Part shown: piece after piece, positions 1 to 7,179 of the stretch
Numbering within the stretch: position 1 is the first letter of the stretch
Layout: each line of letters starts with the position of its first letter
NCBI GenBank assembly: GCA_046046915.1
Contig: JBJOIT010000043.1
Location: forward strand, 1 to 24,257
Length of the DNA: 24,257 nucleotides
Origin: JBEEJZ01 sp046046915
GTDB lineage: Bacteria > Pseudomonadota > Gammaproteobacteria > Burkholderiales > Burkholderiaceae_C
Direction: 5' to 3'
Position numbers and translations under genes: made by a program
Notes under the pieces: model-generated
Seen by the model: only the letters and a program-made list of their open reading frames with translations
What the model was told of the DNA's origin: nothing
The model's database searches: none

Positions 1-92
1 GCCAGCGCATTGATCTGGAGTCGTTCGGCCCCAGCAACGCCGCGGTTTTTGCCAGTTTGCGCCTGGCAGGGCAAGACACCTTAGCCCGCTGA
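1..92 (+). CDS. puhC: 3' end of probable PuhC (photosynthetic complex assembly protein), partial
   Basis: An open frame enters the window (first full codon at base 3) and stops with TGA at 90-92, giving about 29 C-terminal residues that include ESFGPSNAAVFASL. A Gly-Pro-x-Asn-Ala...Phe-Ala ending is what I recall for PuhC C-termini, and puhC commonly precedes acsF or puhE in betaproteobacterial clusters. PuhC is a membrane-anchored factor that helps assemble the RC-LH1 core. Only the tail is visible, so the identity rests on this short motif and on gene order. The stop lies 55 bases before acsF, which is compatible with co-transcription. Confidence 0.55.
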   Translation, partial: QRIDLESFGPSNAAVFASLRLAGQDTLAR

Positions 93-147
93 ACTTGACG
101 CAGACCTCTGACCACGCTCCAACCTCAAATTGCACCGGAGAACTCCC

Positions 148-1230
148 ATGAACGCGACCGCTGTCCAAACCATTGCCACCGCTGAAGACGCCAACAGAAA
201 AGCCGTGCACAGCGACATGATCAGCCCGCGTTTCTACACCACTGATTTCGCCGCCATGGACCGTATCAACATCGAGCCCGTGCGCGCCGAGTGGGACAAG
301 ATGATGGCCGAGTACGAGGGTGACAACAACCATGACCACTTTCAGCGTGACGAGGCGTTTGCAGGCGAAGTGGCTGCAGGCATGGCCAGCCTCTCACCCG
401 AGATGCGCCAGGAATTCATGGACTTTCTGGTCAGCTCCCTCACGTCAGAATTTTCAGGTTGCGTGCTTTACAACGAAATTCGCAAAAACGTCACCAACCC
501 CGACATCAAGCAGCTCATGACGTACTTGGCGCGCGACGAATCGCGCCATGCCGGCTTCATCAACCTCTCGCTGCGCGACTTCAATCTGGGCATTGACCTG
601 GGCAACCTCAAGCGCACCAAGAAGTACACCTTCTTCAAGCCCAAATACATTTACTACGCGACCTACCTGTCTGAAAAGATCGGCTATGCGCGCTACATCA
701 CCATCTTCCGCCAGCTAGAGAAGCATCCCGAAAAACGCTTTCATCCCATCTTTCGCTGGTTCGAGCTGTGGTGTAACGACGAGTTCCGCCATGGTGAATC
801 CTTTGCACTGATCATGCGCGCCAACCCCAAATTGCTGAGCGGGGGCAACAAGCTGTGGATCCGCTTTTTCCTGCTGGCCGTGTACGCCACCATGTACGTG
901 CGCGACCACACCCGCCCCATGTTGCATGAAGCCATGGGCCTGGATTCCAGCGAATACGACTACCAGGTGTTCCGCATCACCACCGCCATCACGCAGCAGG
1001 TCTTTCCACTGGCATTGGACACCGACAACCCCGCGTTTCGCCGGGGTCTGGAGCGCCTGTTTGCCTTGTCGCAAGCCATGGAAAAAGCCAAGGCCAGAGG
1101 CGGCGTGGTGGGCAAGTTGCAACAAGGCGTGTGCGCCGTCAAAGCCGCGGCCACCTTCGCCCGCCTGTACTTCATGCCCGTCATCGGACAAGACCTGTCG
1201 CCCCAGGTCCGCATGGAACCAGCATGGTGA
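148..1230 (+). CDS. acsF: AcsF, oxygen-dependent Mg-protoporphyrin IX monomethyl ester cyclase
   Basis: A 360-residue di-iron oxidative cyclase that forms the isocyclic ring E of (bacterio)chlorophyll, converting Mg-protoporphyrin IX monomethyl ester to divinyl protochlorophyllide with O2. Two ExxH iron-binding motifs are visible: E131-S-R-H134 (in LARDESRH) and E212-F-R-H215 (in CNDEFRHGES), with further conserved Glu such as in LTSEFSG. The length matches the roughly 350-360 residues of AcsF. The start at ATG 148 is chosen because GGAG at 137-140 sits 7 bases upstream; the longer TTG start at 130 has no such support. The stop overlaps the start of puhE. Presence of AcsF implies bacteriochlorophyll synthesis under oxygen. 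An anaerobic BchE route may exist elsewhere but is not in this window. Confidence 0.97.
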   Translation: MNATAVQTIATAEDANRKAVHSDMISPRFYTTDFAAMDRINIEPVRAEWDKMMAEYEGDNNHDHFQRDEAFAGEVAAGMASLSPEMRQEFMDFLVSSLTSEFSGCVLYNEIRKNVTNPDIKQLMTYLARDESRHAGFINLSLRDFNLGIDLGNLKRTKKYTFFKPKYIYYATYLSEKIGYARYITIFRQLEKHPEKRFHPIFRWFELWCNDEFRHGESFALIMRANPKLLSGGNKLWIRFFLLAVYATMYVRDHTRPMLHEAMGLDSSEYDYQVFRITTAITQQVFPLALDTDNPAFRRGLERLFALSQAMEKAKARGGVVGKLQQGVCAVKAAATFARLYFMPVIGQDLSPQVRMEPAW

Positions 1231-2006
1231 ATGAAGTCGTTTGGGCCTGCGTGTTCACGGCCCTGTGCTGGTGGCTCGGCACGGGTGTGATCCTTTGGCT
1301 CGATCGGCTGCCTGCGCGCAGCTTCCGTTTCAGCCTGGCAGGCTGGACCGTGCTTTTGGGATTGAGTTTTTGGGGTGTGGCCCACAGCATGCAGGAGGTC
1401 AGCGTGTTCAACGCCTACCTCGCCTTCGGCAGCGTGATCGTGATGTGGGGTTGGCACGAGCTTGCTTTTTTGACGGGCTGGATCACCGGCCCGCGCAAAA
1501 CCCCACTCGACACCGGTGCCACTGGCTGGCCGCGTTTTGTGCAATCGGTACAAGTCATGCTGTACCACGAGATGGCCTTACTGGCCAACTTCGCCGTGCT
1601 GTGGTGGATGCAGGAGGGCCAGCAAAGCCATGTGGCCATTTGCACGTATGCGCTGCTCTGGTGCATGCGCCTGTCGGCCAAACTGAATCTGTTTTTTGGT
1701 GTGCCGCAAAACGGCGCGCAATACCTGCCAACCCACCTGAAGTACCTGGCCAGTTATTTCCGCACGCGCGACATGACGCTGTGGTTCGTGCTGTCGATGG
1801 GCGTGGCCATGGGCACCTGGTTCTGGCTCGTCTGGCTGGCCCAACAGGGCGCCGTGGCCATCACCACCGGCTGGGTCATGCTGGCCACGCTGCTGGGGCT
1901 GGCGATTGTGGAGCACATCATCATGATTTTTCCTTGGCCGCTGGAGCGGCTGTGGGGTTGGGCCATGGGCCAGGCCACCAAACCGGCTTTGACCACACCC
2001 CCTTGA
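1224..2006 (+). CDS. puhE: PuhE (DUF3623 family), putative photosynthetic complex assembly protein
   Basis: A 260-residue, strongly hydrophobic protein with about six to seven predicted membrane spans (for example residues 2-22, 32-50, 60-78, 110-128, 193-213 and 220-240, judged by eye). Features matching PuhE are the WGWHELAFLTGW segment, YHEMALL, a KLNLFFGVPQNG stretch followed by LPTHLKYLASYF, and VEHIIMIFPWPLERLWGWA near the end. In other purple bacteria puhE is linked to RC-LH1 core assembly; the mechanism is not known. The ATG at 1224 overlaps the end of acsF (stop at 1228-1230), so translation is probably coupled. An earlier in-frame start inside acsF at 1131 has no merit. The stop lies 8 bases before crtI. 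Confidence 0.9.
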   Translation: MVNEVVWACVFTALCWWLGTGVILWLDRLPARSFRFSLAGWTVLLGLSFWGVAHSMQEVSVFNAYLAFGSVIVMWGWHELAFLTGWITGPRKTPLDTGATGWPRFVQSVQVMLYHEMALLANFAVLWWMQEGQQSHVAICTYALLWCMRLSAKLNLFFGVPQNGAQYLPTHLKYLASYFRTRDMTLWFVLSMGVAMGTWFWLVWLAQQGAVAITTGWVMLATLLGLAIVEHIIMIFPWPLERLWGWAMGQATKPALTTPP

Positions 2007-2014
2007 AGGCCTCC

Positions 2015-3598
2015 ATGAACACCCAGACGCCCACACTCCCCCATGCTTACCGCACCGAGGGTTTCGGCATCCCCGTCACACCGCAAGGCCCCGAGGTGAC
2101 AGCCCCTGCGAAACCGCGTCAGCGCCCAGTGGCGGTGGTGATAGGCAGCGGCTTTGGTGGTCTGGCCTCGGCCATTCGCCTGAGCGTCAAGGGCTATGAG
2201 GTCAAGGTGTTTGAAAAACTCGATGCCCCGGGTGGTCGCGCCTATGTGCACCACCAGGATGGCTACACCTTCGACGCAGGTCCGACCATCATCACCGCAC
2301 CGTTCTTGCTCGAAGAACTGTGGGCGCTGTGCGGCAAGCGCTTTGCAGACGACGTGAAGTTGGTGGCCATGGACCCGTTTTACCGCGTGCGTTTTGCGGA
2401 TGGCACCTGGTTTGATTACAACGGCGACGCCGAACATATGCGCGCCGAAGTGGCTCGCTTTGAGCCCTCGGACCTGCCCGGCTACGAAAGATTTTTAGAA
2501 GAAGCCGAGCGCTGCAAGACTTTGGGGTTTGAAGGCATGGGCGACATGGCTTTTGACAAAGTCAGCGACCTGATGGCGGCCATCCCCGACTTTTTGCGCA
2601 TGGGCGCTTGGCGCAGCCTCTACAACCTGGTGGCCAAACACATCCGCAACGACAAGCTGCGCATTGTGATGAGCTTTCACCCCTTGCTGATTGGCGGCAA
2701 CCCCTTTGCCGTGACCTGCGCTTACGCACTCATCAACTCGTTGGAGCGTACCTGGGGCGTGCACTCGGCCATGGGTGGCACAGGGGCCATCGTCAAAGGC
2801 CTGGTCGGTTTGCTACAAGAGCGCGGCGTACCTCTAAGCTGCAATGCGCCCGTCACGCAAATCCGCATTGAAGGCGGCCGAGCCTGCGGTGTCGAATTGC
2901 AAAACGGCGAGTTCGTGCCCGCCGACATCGTGGTCAGCAACGGCGACACCGCGTGGACCTACAAAAACCTGGTGGCCCCCGAGCACCGCCGCGTCTGGAC
3001 CGACCGCAAGATCGCCAGGGGCAAATACTCCATGGGCCTGTTCGTCTGGTACTTCGGCACCTCCAGGCAATACAAAGATGTGCCGCACCACATGATGGTG
3101 CTGGGTCCACGCTACCAAGGCCTGCTGCAAGACATCTTCAAAAAGCACAAACTGGCCGACGACTTCAGCCTGTATCTGCACCGCCCCACCGCGACCGACC
3201 CCTCTCTGGCGCCCGAGGGTTGCGACACCTTTTATGTGCTCTCGCCCGTACCGCACCTGGACAGCGGCACCGACTGGCCCGCGTTTGCCGAGACCTACCG
3301 AGCCGCCATTGCCGAGAGCCTGGAAGCCAGCGTGCTGCCGGGCCTGCGCAATTGCATCGTGACCAGCAAGGTCACCACGCCGCAGGACTTTCACGACCAG
3401 CTTTGGTCTTACAAAGGCGCAGGCTTTGGGCTGGAGCCGCTGCTACTGCAAAGCGCGTGGTTTCGTCCCCACAACCGCAGCGAAGATGTGCAGGGCCTAT
3501 TTGTGGTGGGCGCCAGCACCCACCCGGGCGCGGGTGTGCCAGGTGTGTTGATGTCAGCGAAAGCTTTGGAAACGGTGGTTCCCCATGTCAACATCTGA
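2015..3598 (+). CDS. crtI: CrtI, phytoene desaturase
   Basis: A 527-residue FAD-dependent desaturase that turns phytoene into neurosporene and/or lycopene. The N-terminal dinucleotide-binding motif GSGFGGL lies at residues 44-50 and is followed by EKLDAPGGRA and FDAGPT, both typical of CrtI. The C-terminal family motif appears as VGASTHPGAGVPGV near the end. About 38 residues precede the FAD motif, a little longer than usual, and no better start is visible: ATG 2015 lies 8 bases after the puhE stop. The frame is open much further upstream inside puhE, but that is a shadow. The 3' end overlaps crtB by 14 bases. In Rubrivivax the homologous enzyme can perform three or four desaturations; the sequence alone does not tell which applies here. 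Confidence 0.97.
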   Translation: MNTQTPTLPHAYRTEGFGIPVTPQGPEVTAPAKPRQRPVAVVIGSGFGGLASAIRLSVKGYEVKVFEKLDAPGGRAYVHHQDGYTFDAGPTIITAPFLLEELWALCGKRFADDVKLVAMDPFYRVRFADGTWFDYNGDAEHMRAEVARFEPSDLPGYERFLEEAERCKTLGFEGMGDMAFDKVSDLMAAIPDFLRMGAWRSLYNLVAKHIRNDKLRIVMSFHPLLIGGNPFAVTCAYALINSLERTWGVHSAMGGTGAIVKGLVGLLQERGVPLSCNAPVTQIRIEGGRACGVELQNGEFVPADIVVSNGDTAWTYKNLVAPEHRRVWTDRKIARGKYSMGLFVWYFGTSRQYKDVPHHMMVLGPRYQGLLQDIFKKHKLADDFSLYLHRPTATDPSLAPEGCDTFYVLSPVPHLDSGTDWPAFAETYRAAIAESLEASVLPGLRNCIVTSKVTTPQDFHDQLWSYKGAGFGLEPLLLQSAWFRPHNRSEDVQGLFVVGASTHPGAGVPGVLMSAKALETVVPHVNI

Positions 3599-4676
3599 TC
3601 GTCACGCTCCCCTGGCCAACCAAGAACTGAACTTCGATTCGAAGGACTTGCAAGCCTGTGTGGCCATGATGCAGGGCGGCTCCAAAACCTTTTTTGCTGC
3701 GAGCCGCTTGCTGCCGCCACGCGTACGCACTGCCGCCATCGCTCTGTATGCTTTTTGCCGGGTGGCCGATGATCTGGTGGACGAAGCTAGTGAAGGTGAC
3801 GTACCGCTGGATGTTCTTGGGGAGCGGCTCGATGCCATCTATGCCAACACCCCGCACGACCATGTAGAAGACCACGCCCTGAGCCTGGTCGTGCAGCAGT
3901 ACAAACTGCCGCGCCATTTACTGGATGCGCTGATTGAAGGTTTCGCCTGGGACGCTGGCGGACGGACGTACGACAGCATCGAAGACCTGCACGCCTATGG
4001 CGCTCGTGTCGCTGGCAGTGTGGGAGCCATGATGTGCTGGATCATGGGCCCGCAAAACATGGACACACTGGCCAGGGCCTGCGAACTGGGTGTGGCCATG
4101 CAGCTGACCAACATCGCCCGGGATGTTGGGCATGACGCCAGCATTGGCCGCTTGTACTTGCCGCGTCTATGGCTAAAAGAAGCGGGTGTCAACCCCGATG
4201 TATGGATGGCAAGGCCAGCCTTCTCACCTGCTATCGCCACGGTGGTGGCACGTCTACTGAACGAAGCTGACCGCCTCTACAAACAGGCACAGTCAGGCAT
4301 CGCCGCATTACCACCTGACTGCCGTGCCGCGATATGTGCAGCCAGCATGATCTACTCTGAAATTGGCCACCAACTGCGCCGCGATGGCCTGGACTCGGTC
4401 AACAAGCGCACGGTGGTCAGCACCACACGCAAGCTCATGTTGCTGGCCTGCGCCTGGACCCAAGTGCACTGGATCCGCGTGAGCGAGCAAACGCCAGAAC
4501 CGCTGGCCGCCATCTTGGGCATGGTGCAAGGCTGCCGCGATGTCACGCCATTGACAGGCCAAAAAGCCTACTTCCCGAACCGCGCCATGCCCCAGCGCGT
4601 GGCCTGGATGTTCGACTTGCTTGAGCGACGGGAAAACGAACGCCTGAACCGTAACGCAACAAGCCCAACCCCCTGA
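3585..4676 (+). CDS. crtB: CrtB, phytoene synthase
   Basis: A 363-residue squalene/phytoene synthase family enzyme that condenses two GGPP to phytoene, the committed carotenoid step. Both Asp-rich substrate/Mg motifs are present: ADDLVDE at residues 61-67, preceded by YAFCRV, and LTNIARDVGHD at about 174-184, followed by GRLYLP. The length is typical to slightly long; the last 60 or so residues are less conserved. ATG 3585 overlaps the last 14 bases of crtI in another frame, indicating translational coupling. It is the last gene of the + strand puhC-acsF-puhE-crtI-crtB block and is followed by hairpins at 4683-4750. Confidence 0.97.
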   Translation: MSTSDRHAPLANQELNFDSKDLQACVAMMQGGSKTFFAASRLLPPRVRTAAIALYAFCRVADDLVDEASEGDVPLDVLGERLDAIYANTPHDHVEDHALSLVVQQYKLPRHLLDALIEGFAWDAGGRTYDSIEDLHAYGARVAGSVGAMMCWIMGPQNMDTLARACELGVAMQLTNIARDVGHDASIGRLYLPRLWLKEAGVNPDVWMARPAFSPAIATVVARLLNEADRLYKQAQSGIAALPPDCRAAICAASMIYSEIGHQLRRDGLDSVNKRTVVSTTRKLMLLACAWTQVHWIRVSEQTPEPLAAILGMVQGCRDVTPLTGQKAYFPNRAMPQRVAWMFDLLERRENERLNRNATSPTP

Positions 4677-4682
4677 ACACCA

Positions 4683-4750
4683 GCATCTTGTTACAGATGC
4701 AAAAACCCCTGGCAAGCCACCAAGGGAGTGCACAGCGCATCAGCGCTGTG
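4683..4750. terminator. Two hairpins between convergent crtB and the puc-side small genes
   Basis: Hairpin one: GCATCT (4683-4688), loop 6, AGATGC (4695-4700). Hairpin two: CACAGCGC (4731-4738), loop ATCA, GCGCTGTG (4743-4750), a perfect 8-bp stem. The region lies between the crtB stop (4676) and the stop of a small - strand gene (4766), where convergent transcripts should end. Neither stem is followed by a clear T-run in its direction, so these may be RNA-stabilising ends or weak bidirectional terminators rather than classic rho-independent ones. Confidence 0.5.
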
Positions 4751-4765
4751 ACCGAACATGTCTTG

Positions 4766-4894
4766 TCAGCTGTTACTTGAGATCAACTTGGCAATCACAG
4801 CAATCACCACAAAGAACGAAGAAAACACCGTGATACCAAGGGCGTAATAGACGCCGGATTTCTGGCGGATTTGGGACATTGATAATTTGTTCAT
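4766..4894 (-). CDS. Hypothetical 42-residue single-span membrane protein
   Basis: ATG at 4894, stop TGA at 4766-4768. The product begins MNKLSMSQIRQKSGVYYALG and continues with a hydrophobic stretch (about residues 17-38, including VFSSFFVVIAVIA), ending KLISSNS. A short basic N-terminus (K3, R10, K12) followed by one span resembles the layout of LH polypeptides and of small core proteins such as PufX or protein W, but I recognise no family and there is no His within the span to bind bacteriochlorophyll. The ribosome binding site is poor for both Met1 and Met6. It is the last ORF of the - strand run after pucC and a 39-codon ORF. Function unknown; it could be a spurious ORF, although the clean membrane-protein pattern argues against that. 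Confidence 0.55.
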   Translation of the reverse strand: MNKLSMSQIRQKSGVYYALGITVFSSFFVVIAVIAKLISSNS

Positions 4895-5030
4895 GATCAC
4901 AAAACAGTTGAAGTAAAAGGTCTGCAGCGCCGCTGTAAACGGTATGAAGCAGGGGAAGACTTAACAAATAATTGCCCCGGGACATCGACAAAATCTGACA
5001 ACTACCAAGGGGTCTGGGCAACCGTGGAAT

Positions 5031-5150
5031 TCACTCAATGTGCTTGTCCTGCGTTTTGTTAAACGGGCGTTTCGGGCGATTCAACCAATTGGCGACCATG
5101 AACCCGCAAAAAATCACGAACATGATGATGAGGATATGTTTGATTTCCAT
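5031..5150 (-). CDS. Hypothetical 39-residue single-span membrane protein
   Basis: ATG at 5150, stop TGA at 5031-5033. The product starts MEIKHILIIMFVIFCGFMVA (span about residues 4-21), then has NWLNRPKRPFNK and a short hydrophilic tail. The basic residues after the span (R, K, R, K) predict a cytoplasmic C-terminus by the positive-inside rule. A purine-rich Shine-Dalgarno, AAGGAAAA, lies directly upstream (about 5153-5160), the best sign that it is translated. It sits 82 bases after pucC on the same strand. No His occurs in the span beyond His5 at its edge, so a classical antenna role is unlikely. I know no family for it. An accessory subunit of LH2 or of the reaction-centre core is only a guess from context. 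Confidence 0.6.
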   Translation of the reverse strand: MEIKHILIIMFVIFCGFMVANWLNRPKRPFNKTQDKHIE

Positions 5151-5232
5151 GGTTTTTCCTTGAGTTAATGAAAGATGAAGTGCTTCACAAGAAATGGATC
5201 GCTGATATTTGGGTGACCTAAATCATTGTTGA

Positions 5233-6630
5233 TTATGCGGAAGAGATCTGCGCACAGGCAAGCTCACGCCATGGCCGCATCATCGGGGCGATGGCCCAAA
5301 GCGTGAATGCCAACAAAACAATTTCAAGGCTGTACACAGCCGCATAGCCCATCACCGAGCTGCTGACCATTGCCACGCCGTCTCGCAACATGCCTCCCAG
5401 CGCCATGCCCAAGCCCGCCGCCGTGGCCTGTACCGCACCCCAGGCGCCCATGGCTAGACCTACATGCTCTGGCGGAGCCAGTTGCATGGCGGCGGTCAGT
5501 GTGCCGTGGGCAAACAAACCGCCGCCCATGCCGATCAGGAAAATGCCCAAGGCAAACAAGGCAGGTGAGGCCAAGGGAGCCGAGGCGATCACTGCCACAA
5601 ACGCAGGCACGCCCACCCATGCGCCCCAGCTGGCCATGCGGTAGGCATCTGCACCTCGACCCAGCACGCGTGACGCCCATGCAAAACCGATCAAACCACC
5701 AAAAGCCAGTGTGGCCGTGAGCATGGTGGTGGTGGAAACCGTCAGGCCCAAAATGTCGCCGCCATAGGGCTCGAGCAAAACGTCCTCCATGGTGAAGGCC
5801 ATGGTGCCCAGGCCCACAGCCAGCAAGCGCCGCAGCGTGTTCGGGCCTTGGCAAAACAACTGCCAGGCCTGGAGAAATGTGTGATCGACCGGGGTGCCAG
5901 GCTTGCGCAGGCGACTACGAGGCTCTTGCTTCCATAAGGCGGCCACATTGAGTACCAGCGTCATCACGGCCACGGCCTGCACCACGCGAATCAGCTGTCC
6001 GGGGCTGTACTCGCGCAGTAAATGACCCAGCATCAAGGCACTGCCGATCATGCCCACCAACTGCATCACATACATCAGCCCCACGACTTGAGGCTGGCTC
6101 TCAGCTGGGGCCAGATCAGTGGCCAACGCCAAACCTGCGGTTTGAACAGTGTGCATGCCGATGCCCACCAGCACGAAGGCGCCCGCTGCGCCCACCAAAC
6201 CCACCCAGGCCGGGGCTTGGCTGGCCTGTCCGGCACCACTGAGCACCAGCAGCGCAAAAGGCATGATGGAAAAGCCCCCGAATTGCAGCAAGCTGCCCAT
6301 CCAGATGTAGGGCACACGCCGCCAGCCCAGTTGTGAGCGGTGGTTGTCCGAACGAAAACCAATCAGTGCGCGAAATGGCGCAACGAGCAAAGGCAGGGCC
6401 ACCATCAGCGACACCAGCGTGGCGGGCACTTGCAATTCCACAATCATCACGCGGTTGAGGGTGCCCACCAACATGACCATGGCCATACCGACAGAAATTT
6501 GAAACAGCGACAAGCGCAGCAGACGGGACAGCGGCAAGTCTTCGCTCGCTGCGTCGGCAAATGGCATGAATCTCGGGCCGAGGTTGGCCAGCGAGTTAGC
6601 CCAAGAAGACCTAGTTTTTGTTTTATTCAT
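5233..6630 (-). CDS. pucC: PucC, BCD-family MFS protein, LH2 assembly factor
   Basis: A 465-residue polytopic protein of the PucC/LhaA/Bch2 branch of the major facilitator superfamily, with about 12 hydrophobic spans. Diagnostic features are PFADAASEDLPL followed by RLLRLSLFQISVGMAMVML and LNRVMIVELQVPATLVSLMVALP near the N-terminus, a central RVPYIWMGSLLQFGGF, and MEDVLLEPYGGDILGLTVS in the second half. Its location directly after pucBA identifies it as PucC rather than LhaA, which lies with bchM-puhA. It supports LH2 assembly, probably by delivering bacteriochlorophyll to the antenna peptides. The start at ATG 6630 has only a weak ribosome site, and a strong hairpin lies just upstream (6639-6662), so expression is probably well below that of pucBA. 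Confidence 0.93.
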   Translation of the reverse strand: MNKTKTRSSWANSLANLGPRFMPFADAASEDLPLSRLLRLSLFQISVGMAMVMLVGTLNRVMIVELQVPATLVSLMVALPLLVAPFRALIGFRSDNHRSQLGWRRVPYIWMGSLLQFGGFSIMPFALLVLSGAGQASQAPAWVGLVGAAGAFVLVGIGMHTVQTAGLALATDLAPAESQPQVVGLMYVMQLVGMIGSALMLGHLLREYSPGQLIRVVQAVAVMTLVLNVAALWKQEPRSRLRKPGTPVDHTFLQAWQLFCQGPNTLRRLLAVGLGTMAFTMEDVLLEPYGGDILGLTVSTTTMLTATLAFGGLIGFAWASRVLGRGADAYRMASWGAWVGVPAFVAVIASAPLASPALFALGIFLIGMGGGLFAHGTLTAAMQLAPPEHVGLAMGAWGAVQATAAGLGMALGGMLRDGVAMVSSSVMGYAAVYSLEIVLLAFTLWAIAPMMRPWRELACAQISSA

Positions 6631-6638
6631 ATGGGAAA

Positions 6639-6662
6639 GACCAGGCGCTCGCGCGCCTGGTC
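6639..6662 (-). terminator. Perfect 10-bp hairpin between pucA and pucC
   Basis: GACCAGGCGC (6639-6648), loop of 4, GCGCCTGGTC (6653-6662). On the - strand transcript the stem starts 17 bases after the pucA stop and is followed by UUUCCC just before the pucC start. It is likely an attenuator and/or a 3'-end stabiliser that keeps pucBA mRNA abundant relative to pucC, as known for pucBA and pufBA transcripts in Rhodobacter. The short U-run makes it a partial terminator at best. Confidence 0.75.
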
Positions 6663-6679
6663 GATCAGCGGATGGACCG

Positions 6680-6877
6680 CTATTTCTTCACCATGGCATC
6701 TGCTGCAGCAGGCGCTACAGCGACCACTTTGGCACCACCATTGAGGAAGTTTTTCACCCAGGTGGTGTTCATGGTCAGGGCCAGGTGTACGCTGAAGGAC
6801 GAAATCGCCACTGCCGCGATGAACACTGGAATACCAACCGAGGGCTTCACCACGCACCACATTTTCGAATAGATCAT
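6680..6877 (-). CDS. pucA: PucA, LH2 alpha polypeptide (820-nm type residues)
   Basis: A 65-residue LH2 alpha chain. It aligns without gaps to the Rhodoblastus acidophilus alpha chain: W7, P12, G15-I-P17, His31 (ligand of a B850-type bacteriochlorophyll, in SVHLAL), and T38-T-W40. Positions 44-45 are Phe-Leu (in VKNFLNGG) instead of the usual Tyr-Trp. Those side chains hydrogen-bond the acetyl groups of the bacteriochlorophyll pair; Phe-Leu is what the B800-820 (LH3) complex has. The C-terminus has an Ala/Val-rich tail ending MVKK, longer than the acidophilus chain but similar to Rubrivivax-type alpha chains. ATG 6877 is preceded by GGGAGG and lies 12 bases after the pucB stop. Confidence 0.95.
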   Translation of the reverse strand: MIYSKMWCVVKPSVGIPVFIAAVAISSFSVHLALTMNTTWVKNFLNGGAKVVAVAPAAADAMVKK

Positions 6878-6889
6878 GTTGTGCCTCCC

Positions 6890-7042
6890 TTACTTGAGCC
6901 AGGGTGAGTAGATGTAGGCCAGCAGATGGGCAAATGCGGCAATCATGCCGAAAATCTGCGTGCCCTGGATGAGATTGCGGTGAATCTCTTCCGATTCGGC
7001 CTCGGTCAGTCCCGTTGGCCAGACTTTGTCTGAGTTAGACAT
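6890..7042 (-). CDS. pucB: PucB, LH2 beta polypeptide
   Basis: A 50-residue LH2 beta chain: MSNSDKVWPTGLTEAESEEI, then His21, the hydrophobic span with AFAHLLAY (His39, ligand of the coupled bacteriochlorophyll ring), and the terminal SPWLK. The LTxxxSEExH and AHxxA...PWL patterns are diagnostic. ATG 7042 is chosen because AAGGAGAA lies immediately upstream; the longer in-frame start at 7168 would add a non-homologous leader. First gene of the pucBAC unit, 137 bases downstream of crtC on the same strand. I found no clear PpsR palindrome in that gap, so the puc genes may share upstream transcription or use a promoter I cannot identify. Confidence 0.96.
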   Translation of the reverse strand: MSNSDKVWPTGLTEAESEEIHRNLIQGTQIFGMIAAFAHLLAYIYSPWLK

Positions 7043-7179
7043 CGTTTTCTCCTTGCAGAAGACGTGCACGGCCCGCACGAGGGCTATTCTTGACCACCAT
7101 GGCCAGGAATGGGGTGACCCTGAAACCGGGCACACGGCGGCACATTCGGCCGGCGTGGACAAGTTCAAGGTTGTTCATC

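Noticed and set aside
4773..5021. 82-codon - strand frame between crtB and pucC
   Set aside because: It overlaps the 42-codon ORF in another frame, is Cys/Pro-rich without a coherent pattern, and has a poor start context.
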